From: Hyperoodon ampullatus
Taxonomy: Eukaryota; Chordata; Mammalia; Artiodactyla; Ziphiidae
Direction of reading: 5' to 3'
NCBI GenBank assembly: GCA_949752795.1
Contig: OX457057.1
Coordinates: forward strand, 7,926,632 to 7,990,631
Length of the DNA stretch: 64,000 bases
A model generated the notes under the pieces. The model did not search any database and was not told the origin of the DNA. It saw nothing but the letters and a program-made list of their open reading frames with translations. Each line of letters starts with the position of its first letter. Within the stretch, counting starts at the first letter, position 1. This document shows positions 23,031 to 34,700 of this stretch, piece after piece. The position numbers were made by a program, and so were the translations under genes.

Positions 23031-26000
23031 GGCCTGGAATGAGTCGTCCGCAGCTCGGCTAGAGCGCAGAAGAGGCTTCGTGCCGTGGACCCCTCCTGCG
23101 GGCATGTTTGCTTGGCCCAGGAGAACATGAGGACCCGTTAAGTGGCAGAGCGGGGTGGCCCGCCTCGAGTTTCACGGAAGGCTGCAAGCCCGGGGTCTAA
23201 AGTGCAAAAGGGAGTAGGGGGTTAGAGGAAAGTTAAGACGAGTTATCACTCACAGCAAAAGCCAGAAAGCTCTGGGTCTCTGACTTGGAATGAATTAAGT
23301 GCAACTGACAGTTTCCTTTGTTCCTTTTCCCGTCTTTCAGAGCTGATATTGCCCTGATTGGACTGGCTGTCATGGGCCAGAACTTAATTTTGAACATGAA
23401 CGACCACGGCTTTGTGGTAAGTTAGGAGGGGCACACTCTTCCCTTACGGGTTCTTGTTGCCTTGGTCTGCGTGCTGGTGACCGTTCTGATTCCGAAGAAC
23501 CCATATAACCTGGAACATGGTTCTCTTTATATGTGCTCTGTTGCTGCTTAGGACATTTTTGTAAGAGATCGAGAAGCACCACTTACCTGTGGGTGTGGGA
23601 GGGGCAGCTCCACAATTCTCTGCGGAAGGAGAGTCCTGCTAAATGTATCTGCAGGTTCTGTCAGTTCTGCAGCCTTGAATAAACCTGTTGGTATCCTAAG
23701 GAGGAGAAATCCCGCTGGGAGTATAGATTTCTGACTTTATTGCCTAATGGGATCTGGTGAAACGTTCGGGTGTGAATACTAAACTGGCTTAGATACAGGA
23801 TTATCAGTGACAGAAGATAACAGTCTGGGACTAGCTTGTTCCCAGATTTGAGTCCTAACCAAATAGCAACAGCCTCTATCTAGCCTGATAAGTTTTGGGC
23901 AGTTGACATTATCCTATATTCAGTTCTTTGCCTTTTCATCCTATTAAAATTAACTTTACGGTGATCAGTCAGCACTTGGGTGGGGAAAAGGTAGAATCAG
24001 GGTCCTACCTCCCCAAAACCTTGGGCTGCATAGAAATTCCATTGTCAGTTGGTCCTCAGTCTGAAGGTCTTGTACGTCCCAGATCTCCTGATCAGGCCTT
24101 TTGTCCTTCTAGGTCTGTGCTTTTAATAGGACAGTCTCCAAAGTTGATGATTTCTTGGCCAATGAGGCGAAGGGCACCAAGGTGGTTGGTGCTCACTCCC
24201 TGGAGGAGATGGTCTCCAAGCTGAAGAAACCTCGGCGGATCATTCTGCTTGTGAAGGCTGGTCAGGCCGTCGATGATTTCATTAAAAAACTGGTGAGGCC
24301 AGCTCTCTCCCCACTGCTACTCGTGTGACAGAACGTCTCTCATTCCCTTCCTTTAGCTATTTCACTTTTTTTTTTTTTTTGTGGCCGCGTCGGGTCTTAG
24401 TTGCGGCACGCGGGGTCTTCTGTTCTGGCACACAGGCTATAGAGCGTGCAGGCTTTGTTGCCTCGCGGTATGTGGGATCTTAGATCTCCGACCAGGGATC
24501 GAACCCGCATCCCCTGCATTGGAAGGCGGATTCTTAACCACTAGACCCCCAGGGGAGTCCCTCACTTCTTTTTGCTTAAGAAATTTTGTCCCTTTTCAGT
24601 TTCTGGATATGATCTGCTCAGTTCTGACAAAATGTTGCTTAGAAGTCTCAGTGTTGGGCTTCCCTGGTGGCGCAGTGGTTGGGAGTCCGCCTGCCGATGC
24701 AGGGGACACGGGTTCGTGCCCTGGTCCGGGAAGATCCCACATGCCGCGGAGTGGCTGGGCCCGTGAGCCACGGCCGCTGGGCCTGCGCGTCCGGAGCCTG
24801 TGCTCCGCAACGGGAGAGGCCACAACAGTGAGAGGCCCGTGTACCGCAAAAAAAAAAAAAAAAAAAAAGTCTCAGTGTTGGTTAACTTGACTGGCACCAA
24901 TTAAGTAAAAACATACCCTCAAATGGTAATAATTCTTAGTATATAAAATTCTGAGGACAAGAGACACGTCCATAAGAATTCATTATCAACCAGAATAGAA
25001 ACAGTAGTAATCTCAGTGAGCTCTATCTTTGGTATTCAAAAAAAAAACACTTATAGTTTTGATTGTATATTATGAATGTTTAGTGCTAGTCACTATCAAA
25101 CCTTACTGTCCAAATTTAGAAATAGATTTCATTTTTCTCAGTATTCCTATAAAGCAACAATTCTCAAATTGTTGTATCATTTAATATAAATGACAAGAGA
25201 TCCCCTTAGGGAGTCCTAGCAAATGTATCTTTTTTTGGAAGAAGAAAGTAGGCACCTGGGTGGTGCTGGCCGTGCTGTGGTAAGTGGCTGCCTCAGTGCA
25301 GTTCTGGTCCCTGATCATCAGCTGAGGGGGCGTTTGCGTCACAGAGGTGCTGATCTTTGTTCTTTGACACATTGTAGTCTGACCCCTTATTTAGGCTTTC
25401 CACCACCTCAGGGCCAGGGGATAGTGGACCCATTTGTTCGTGGTCACCACCATCTGTACTCTCCCCAACTTGTTCTCACCGGAGGCCTGATGGCCACTCC
25501 TCCACTGGGGTGTCTGTGGGAGAGGAGGGGCCGAAGGGACAGCTGCCTTTTCCCCAGGGAGCATGCCCGGCAGCTTCTGGTCAAAGCACTGTTGCTATAA
25601 GCTTCTGGGGGGACGCCTCTAGGGCCCCTTTCCTCAACATACCTCTGGGGGAAGATCACTGTATTAACCAGGAGGGTTGCCCCCACCATCAGTAAACGGA
25701 GACAACCTCATTGCCAGCGCCCTGCAAAGACATTTTTCATCTTCACCAAGAACTTTATTGAACAACGTATTCATCAATCGAAAGAACTTTTTGGCCAACC
25801 CCATAGATACTGAAAAACAGTTCTACAGTATCAGCTCTGAAAAAACCAAGGCATTAGCTATTTGGAAGTGTTGTAACAATAAACAAAGGAAAGGGATGAA
25901 CATTCCTTTCCCAGAGGAGTAATGTTACCAGTGGGGTTGTTTCTACAGGGAGAGGAATTTGTAACCAGTATGCTACTGTTAAAAAAAAAAAAAGACCTAG

Positions 26001-28723
26001 AAAGGAAGAACTTGTGATAAAGCACACACCACACTTTGTGTAGTAAGATGCCAAGCTGCCTATGGTCAGCTACAGACAGAATGGACTGAAAAATGGTAGA
26101 GTACTCTTCAGCATAGGACAATATTAAGTAATGTTACCCGGAGCCTTGTTGGGGAAGATTGAATAATGAATACAGTGATAAAGCCAACCTGACTGGTGTG
26201 GCGTAGGAAGATACTCTCGTTCAAGGCTTGGTCTCCTGCTGCCATCTCCAAGTGGTGGTGATCAAATTGTTTATCCATACACAAAACCATTTGATATTTA
26301 CTGGACCCCTACTCTGTTCTAGGCAGAGATTTTATAGCTCTTTTAGAGCTAATCCAATCTAGGAATAAATAGCAGGCAGGTGGTACACATTGGAAACACA
26401 AAATTTTCCAAGTAGGTTTTGTTGTAAAAATCTTAGTTAGGGCTTCCCTGGTGGCGCAGTGGTTGAGAGTCCGCCTGCCGATGCAGGGGACACGGGTTCG
26501 TGCCCCGGTCCGAGGCACGTGCTGCGGAGCGGCTGGGCCCGTGAGCCATGGCCACTGAGCCTGCACGTCCGGAGCCTGTGCTCCGCAACGGGAGAGGCCA
26601 CAACAGTGAGAGGCCCGCATACTGCAAAAAAAAAAAAAAAAAAAAAATCTTAGTTAAAAAATTATTTCGGTTGTGGAGAGTTCTGACTGGGTTTGCTAGC
26701 CCTGAGCTTTTAAATAGGGTCTAGCTCTAGCCCCAGAGAGGATTGTTGAAGATTAAATAATATATGTATACTTTCAGACAGGGTTTATTTGGGATAAATT
26801 CTTGTTTGCTTTAATTGGTCAAGCTATGTTTATTTTTATCTTTCATTTTTTTGGTCCACCTTAATGCTGGTGTCTGGTTACAGGTACCCTTGTTGGACAC
26901 TGGTGACATCATCATTGATGGAGGAAATTCTGAATATAGGGATACCACGGTAAGCATTCTTCAGTCCACATTCTTCCAGGTTCTGAGAACATTCTAGAAG
27001 AAAGTACCAGCATTGTACATGTGACAGAAGAGTAGATGTCTTTCTGTGGTGCTCTTTTGGGATTGGCCATCAAGACATACCTGATGGATGAGGTTCTCAT
27101 TGGTCACACACGTAACTCAAAAGAATGACTGCTGCTTAGGTATGGCAGGCTGGGCGTTTGTGCTTAATCTTCCCTTCCTGTCCCGCCACTCCGTGATACA
27201 TCAGTGTGCAATGTGGGTGAGCACCACCATGCTGATGGTCTCGTGTGCTGGGAGAAGTCCCTGTATCATCTAAGTGTCAAATAGTCATAAATCATGCTTG
27301 TATTAAACCAACTCTTCATTGAGTCTTATTGTACAAGGTCTTTTCCTGTAAAATGAGAATGTATGTTTAGCTTTATTATTTCCCTTTGAGGACAGGGTAG
27401 CCATCTTAAACTTCCCAAACAGGGGATTAGTAAGTCAGAAAGGGGATTAAATTTCTTGAATGACCAGGTTATTCATTGATCCTTGGGTCATTTAAGTCAA
27501 ATGTGGGATCTCCATACCTGTCTTGTACCTCTTCTCATTCAGTGGGAGAACCTGATTTTAGGGAAGCATGACGAACTTCTTTTTCTCTCATGTAGAGACG
27601 GTGTCGAGACCTCAAGGCCAAGGGAATCCTGTTTGTGGGGAGTGGAGTTAGTGGCGGAGAGGATGGTGCCCGGTATGGCCCATCTCTTATGCCAGGAGGG
27701 AACAAAGAGGCTTGGTGAGTACCAAAGTCACCCCCCTTGCGTCGACACGGGGAGCCTGAACCTTGAGAACGGGAGAGCTGTGAGCAGTTCTGCCACCCGA
27801 TCTCCTCTGTGCAGTCTGAGTGTTGGAGATGGGAGATGATGGAAATACTTCTTTCATGTATACATTTTGTTGCTTTGACATAACGCGTGTGCGTGTTCCT
27901 CCTTTCCTTTTTTCTTCTGTTATTTCCTCTAGTACCAGTAATGGAAGTTCTAAACAGGCTTCAAGGGTTCAGAGGCTTTAATGAGGCAGCTCAGATAATG
28001 TCCTGTGCACTATCTGGACTTAGGAGTAAGGTCTGCCTCTTCAACTCATATATGGTGTATTTAATCATTGTGAGTAACGGCAAAATCAGACAGGGCCTCT
28101 TCGTCCCGGGAATAAGGTGGAAAATTTTTATTTGACTGGGGAAAAGACGAATTTTACACTGCTCACTGTGCTGTGTATAAGAGGAAGTATTGGCCGCAGA
28201 AGGGGGGATGCTTTGGTGATGATGTAGCAGGAGGACTGTATAAGGCATAGGCTGTGGGTGATGAGCAGGACAGAGGATTAAAATGAAAAGATGCAAGTAA
28301 TTAATTATACATAATGTAGACTGAAGGAAACACCGCTGCTGAGACTGCAGGAAGAGAGAAAGCCAGATAGAGGATGATAGAGGGACGGAGAAGAAGAGAA
28401 AGAAATAGAAAAGGAAGGATCCTTGTGAGGGAGACGTGGGAAGGTAACGCGCTTTTCCGAGTGAGTTGGTTTCCGAATATTCTAGACTTATATTAGGCAT
28501 TAAAGTAAGGAGTGATCAAACCTAATCCCCAGGGCTTCCCTGGTGGCGCAGTGGTTGAGAATCCACCTGCCGATGCAGGGCACATCGGTTCGTGCCCCGG
28601 TCTGGGAAGATCCCACATGCCGCGGAGCGGCTGGGCCCGTGAGCCATGGCTGCTGAGCCTGCGCGTCCGGAGCCTGTGCTCCGCAACGGGAGAGGCCACA
28701 ACAGTGAGAAGCCCGCGTACCGC

Positions 28724-28754
<31 letters not shown>

Positions 28755-31700
28755 AAACCTAATCCCCAAAGGTGAGGGGTTGACTGGGGAAGATTAGTCT
28801 TTTAATTACCTCCCTAATGATTAAGTCTGGGGAGTTCTCTTCAGTATGTTAAAGTCTAGAAATAGAGGCCTTCCTGCTTCTCAAAAACTTAAAAATATTT
28901 ATTTTGGGGTACCGCTAAGTGGGCTGTTACAAATGCAGACAATACACATGAAAAAGTCTGATATACAGAGGTGCTCTAGTTCTCGTTAATACATTTTCTC
29001 ACACTGACCTGTTAGAAGCAGAAATGGTACTTTGACCTGAAACAATCAGTCAAAGTTCAGGGAAGCTCTAAAAGCTTAAGATGTAGCTACCCTAGCCCCC
29101 TCCTCCTGAGCGTTCACTTGGCAGCCCTGTCAAGTTTTGTGTCTTTACCAAAACCCTTTTGTGAAGAAGGCTTTATTGGTCAAAAGTGAGGAGAAAGTAG
29201 GGAACAGCGTCAGGAGTTACTCTGTGTGCCTAGGGGAGGTGGGGAAGGAATGAAGAACAGTTGCTTTTTCTCTGGATGATAAGGAATGTAGCTCTTGGGA
29301 ATGTTGCATGGCTCTTACTGTCTAGAATCCTGCTGTGCTTGATAACATGCATCCAGACTAATAGAAGCAGTCGCTACAGGAACAGCTTGGAATCACAGCT
29401 TCTTCTGATAGTGCAATAGAAATTTCTTCTGGGGCTTCGCTGACCCTCTTACCCAGCCTTTTTGTCTCCTGTCTCAAATGAGATAGTCCGCAGCCTCTGA
29501 CTGATTTACCTTGAGGACTTAGCTTATTCATTACTTTTTTGTGGGCACTCCACCACCCACTAGAAAGGAAACAATTGGGGGGCGGAGGGGAGTCCTTGAG
29601 AATTTCGTGGAGACCCAGGCCTCCCCTTGTCAGCAGCTGAACCACCCACTTCCTTCCTACAGGCCCCACATCAAGGCCATCTTCCAGGGCATCGCCGCAA
29701 AAGTGGGAACTGGAGAACCCTGCTGTGACTGGGTACGTTGTGGGCCCCCCTGAAGCCTGTTGGCGCCACGGGCATCAACATGACCAGGGGCAGAGCAAGG
29801 ATCACCATGGTCCCAGCGGTTTGCTTTGTGACATAAGCTCGTCAGTGTTTACGTCGCTAGCACAGCCGATGCCGAAAATGCATCAATTGTACATGTCCTT
29901 GTATCTTCATTGGAGGTTGATATTAAAAGCAGCCCTTGTCAATACATCTAAACTATGGATTCCTTAAAAAAGGAACAGGAAGGATGAGGTGAAGTAAGAT
30001 TTTCTTCGCCATGTTACTTCATGGCTAAAGAGAGGATGTCGAGGGAGTTGCCTGGTGGTCCAGTGGTTAGGACTCTGCACTCTCACCGCCGTGGCCTGGG
30101 TTCAATCCCTGCTTGAGGAACTAAGATCCTGCAAGCCGCATGGCGTGGCCAAAAAAAAACACAAAGAAAAGAAAAAGAAAGAAAGAATGTTAAGGGGGTA
30201 GGGGAGGACAAAAAAAGAGAGAGAGAATGTCAGAATCAAAAGTGGAGTTTGCTCCCTGGGGTAGGTGTTCTGTGCTTAGAACAGAGTAAGCTGCAGCTCT
30301 TTGCCCTCACTGAATGTAAAGGAGGCCGAGGCACATTCTTTCCCTTCCTATATTTTGTGTTGCTGGTAAAATAAATTTTATCCCTTGTTACAGCCTTAGT
30401 CCATCCCATAGATGAAAAAAAAAACCACTAGGCAGGGGAGACCTGAGTTGTCTTTCTGGCTCTTCACTGACTAGCAGTGTGACATTAGGCAAGTCATTTT
30501 CTTCCATGGGCTTCAGTTTTCTCACCTGTCAAACGTGGGGGTTGGACTGGATGACCTCCAGGTTCTCTTTAGCTCCTGATCCCCTTGAATTTTATTCTAC
30601 GTGCCATTTTTATGATGTTAGTTTTGTTTTATATGAGATAAAAGGTAGAGAAGAAATGAGGACTTGGGCCCACGGGGGATGAGGGGAGCCCTCCCCCCGG
30701 GCCTGACAGCGCCTGGTGACTAAACCGCTCCTTACATTTTGACCAGTGGTCACTGAGTTCAGTCAGAACCTGCTTAGTGCTGAGAGACGCTGGTGCTGTG
30801 ATTTAGAAGACTGAGTAATTGTCTCACTAGTGTGAAGGATTGGGAAGGGAGCTTTTGTTCCTTGACAATACACTGCTGCGGTAAAAAAAAAAAAAAAAAA
30901 AAGCACAGTGACAGTAACTTCTTTTTAGATACATTTAGGACATAATCATGAGGAAATTAACAGTACTTGCCTGTGTATCTTGATCAACTCCTGTTGACTT
31001 TCCATAACCCCAAGCCTTACTCTTAGGTTACTGAAAAGAAAAAACTGGTATAGATACTAAAAGCAGGCACCCCTTAGCTCAGTTTTGAAGTTACAGGAAG
31101 GAAGAGGTGAAGCAAGGTGTTATTGGCCATGTTACTTCATGGCCAAAGGAAGTGTCCAAATCAGAATGGGGGACGGAGGAAGTCTCTATGTCAGGGTGGC
31201 AGTGTGACAGCATCCACCCCAGCAGTGCTGCCAGCACTGGTCCACCGGCAGGCATATCCCTGTCGTGGTGACGGGAGTGTCTGACTGCAGAACTCTCCTT
31301 GTTCTGACTCCTTGCCCTCCAACCAGTTTTCAGATAATCTGGCTTCCCAAGTAGCTTGTCCACAGGGACAGAATGTGTTGATCAGACTAACACTTGTAAC
31401 CATTAAGATACATAGTTAAATTTCTCATCATAAATTTACAGCATATCCCTGTCGTGGTGACGGGAGTGTCTGACTGCAGAACTCTCCTTGTTCTGACTCC
31501 TTGCCCTCCAACCAGTTTTCAGATAATCTGGCTTCCCAAGTAGCTTGTCCACAGGGACAGAATGTGTTGATCAGACTAACACTTGTAACCATTAAGATAC
31601 ATAGTTAAATTTCTCATCATAAATTTACAGACTGGTATTCTGATTGTATACATCTTGCCAGCATTATTAGAAATCAGTACCTTGTCAGTTGTGGGACCCT

Positions 31701-34700
31701 GGCAAGAACACATCTCTGGGCTTACAAGGTTGAGGGCAGACCTTGCATCTGAGGTCATTTTATCTCTCTGTGGCCATTACAACTACAGTACATTTATATA
31801 TTGTTTAAAGTACAAGTGATTTAATTAGCCAGCTTCTTTTCACCTGCGGTTGCTAGAAAAATCACTTCAGGAAAAAGAAGACTCCTTTTACTTGTGGGAG
31901 GGGGCTGGGGAGTGGGGAGTTACTTTTAATAACAATGAGAAAGAATGGAAAATGTAGGCTAAAGACCTGTGGGTACTTAACAGTGAATTTGGGGATTTTG
32001 AAAAACCTTTAAAGGAATGAATTTGGAGTTAGTTTACAATAGCATTGTGCTGGACTGAGGCTTGTGTTGGGTTGTTACATGATGATTCTTCTTTTGAAAA
32101 TACTGTAAGTATTTGTTCGTATTTGTTATTTTTTGTATGGGGAGGGAGCCTTGCCAAAGAACTGGATGTGGGCCTCTCTGGTGTATTTCCTGGCTCCCTG
32201 AAAGCCTCTTGGCGCTTGTGGCTCTAACAGGTGGGGGACGAGGGGGCAGGACACTTTGTGAAGATGGTGCACAACGGGATAGAGTACGGAGACATGCAGC
32301 TCATCTGCGAGGCCTACCACCTGATGAAAGACGTCCTGGGCATGGAGCACAAGGAGATGGCAAAGGTGAGTCCCGGGCCCTGGGCGGGGAGCGCTGCTCA
32401 GGTGAGAAGGCTTTGCTGGTGATGATAAGTCCTTCCTCATTCTTTTTCCCTTGGTCATTCTGGTGGCCTGGATGGACTCAGCCTAATCTAAGGGAAGCTC
32501 TCAGTAACAGGACCATAAAATCTGATAGCCAGTCACTAAGCCAGAAGTTCCCAGAGACTCTTGGTGTAATCATCTCTCCCACTCAGGGACCCTGACTGTG
32601 TGTCAGGCCTGTGTCACTTAACTGCCTGGTCTCATTTGATCCTCCGTTGGTACCATGTAGGAGGTGCAGTAGAAGCTCGCTTTTCTGATCCAGGTGGGAC
32701 TGGCTGTTAGACAGCTATTCCAAAAAAAGGTAGTCAAAGTTGGGAAACATAAGCGTTTCCCCCAACATTTTATTATGAAAATGTTCAAACATACAACAAA
32801 ATGGAAAGAATTGGACAGTGATCGGTTACATACACACAACCTAGATTCTACCATTAACATTGTACTCTGCTTACTTTGTCGAATATCTGTCCATCCCTCT
32901 ATTAGTTTTATCTTTTTTTTTTTTTTTTTTTTTGCGGTACGCGGGCTTCTCACTGTTGTGGCCTCTCCCGTTGCGGAGCACAGGCTCCGGACGCTCAGGC
33001 TCAGCGGCCATGGCTCATGGGCCCAGCCGCTCCGCGGCACGTGGGATCCTCCCAGACCGGGGCACGAACCCGTGTCCCCTGCATCGGCAGGCAGACTCTC
33101 AACCACTGTGCCACCAGGGAAGCCCTAGTTTTATCTTTTTTTTTTTTTTTTTTTTTTTCCGTATGTGGGCTTCTCACTGTTGTGGCCTCTCCCGTTGCGG
33201 AGCACAGGCTCCGGACGCGCAGGCTCAACGGCCATGGCTCACGGGCCCAGCCGCTCCGCGGCATGTGGGATCTTCCCAGACCGGGGCACGAACCCGTGTC
33301 CCCTGCATCGGCAGGCGGACTCTCAACCACTGCGCCACCAGGAAAGCCCGAGTTTTATCTTTTTTAAAAACTACACTTCCAAGTAAACTGCAGACATTTG
33401 TACTGTTTTCTCTAAATACTTCAGCATCATTAACTAGGCAAACATTTATTTTAACTAAAAATATAGGAAGGTACGTTCAATCACCCATCATTTCATGGAG
33501 AGCCAGGTCCTTTTTCTTTGAAGTGTGGCTTTGCTGATTAGCATTCTAATCAACTTTCTTATCATCTAGAGTTTGTAGTTTCAGTTATTTCAAGTGGAAC
33601 ATGATTTAAAGACACTTTCAAGGCACACAGTGCAGAATCCTTCCAGATTTTTTACATTCTTTTCCCTCCTAATTTTAAAATTTGTGTTGGGAATTCCCTG
33701 GCAGTCCAGTGGTTAGGACTCTGCACTCTCACTGCCAAGGGCCTGGGTTCAACCCCTGGTTGGGGAACTAAGATCCCACAAGCCATGTGGTGTGGCCCAA
33801 AAAAAAAAAAAAAAAGTGTGTCATCCCCACTTGTTTTGTTTCACTAACTTGCCTTTATTGTTCTTTCCAAAACAGTTTGACTTAGTTTTCATAGAAACAT
33901 TGCTTTTCTTTTTGTGTTCATATTTAATTGGTTTACATAATATGAGTGCCAGGCACTGTTGTATGCTGGGGATATATTAGTGGAAAAAACAAAGTCCCTG
34001 CCCTCATGGACCTTGGAAAGACAGACAGTAATGACTGAATATATAAAACTTGTTCGTGATCACTATTATAAAGAAAAGTAAACGGGAGGAAGAGGCTGCT
34101 CTAGATCAGGTGATCAAGGAAAGTGTACGAAAACCCAAGTGAGGTGAGGGGACACCGGGCTCTGAGGAAAGCACTGGCCTGATGACCAGAAAATCAGCAT
34201 GAACAGGTTGAAATCAGAAGCAGCTGACTCTTGGTTAGCATAAAACTCAGCTGGTGGCAGAAGTGTTCGGGTGTCCTGCAGAGGAGCCTGGAAGCCTCAG
34301 GTTCTGAGCAGATTGTGAGCATCGGTCAATATTTACACGGGAAAGGGATGAATCAGTTAAGGGAGCATCTGCGGTATAATCGTAGGTTCTCCCACATTGT
34401 TTTCTTTCACATCCTGCACACAGGCCTTTGAGGAATGGAATAAGACAGAGCTGGACTCATTCCTGATTGAGATCACAGCCAATATTCTCAGGTTCCAAGA
34501 TACTGACGGCAAACACCTGCTGCCAAAGATCAGGGACAGCGCGGGGCAGAAGGGCACCGGGAAGTGGACCGCCATCTCTGCCCTGGAGTACGGCGTCCCC
34601 GTCACCCTCATCGGTAACGCTCAGCTTTGGGTTGAACCTTTTCCTCTCGCTGTTTTGACCCTGGTGTCTTTCTGGCAACTAAGAGTTACCAGATCCCTCA

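Noticed and set aside
22301..23128. Long frames on both strands in the PGD CpG island
   Set aside because: Stop-poor because of high GC; the real coding part is only 8 bases of exon 1.
27991..28500. 169-codon minus-strand frame in PGD intron 5
   Set aside because: Low-complexity Ser/Leu/Phe composition from purine-rich intron; no family recognised.
32860..33537. Long recurrent reading frames (up to 225 codons) such as those over the CHR SINEs
   Set aside because: The same peptides ([29 protein letters not shown]) recur at every CHR copy in two or three frames. They come from the GC-rich SINE body lacking stops, not from genes.
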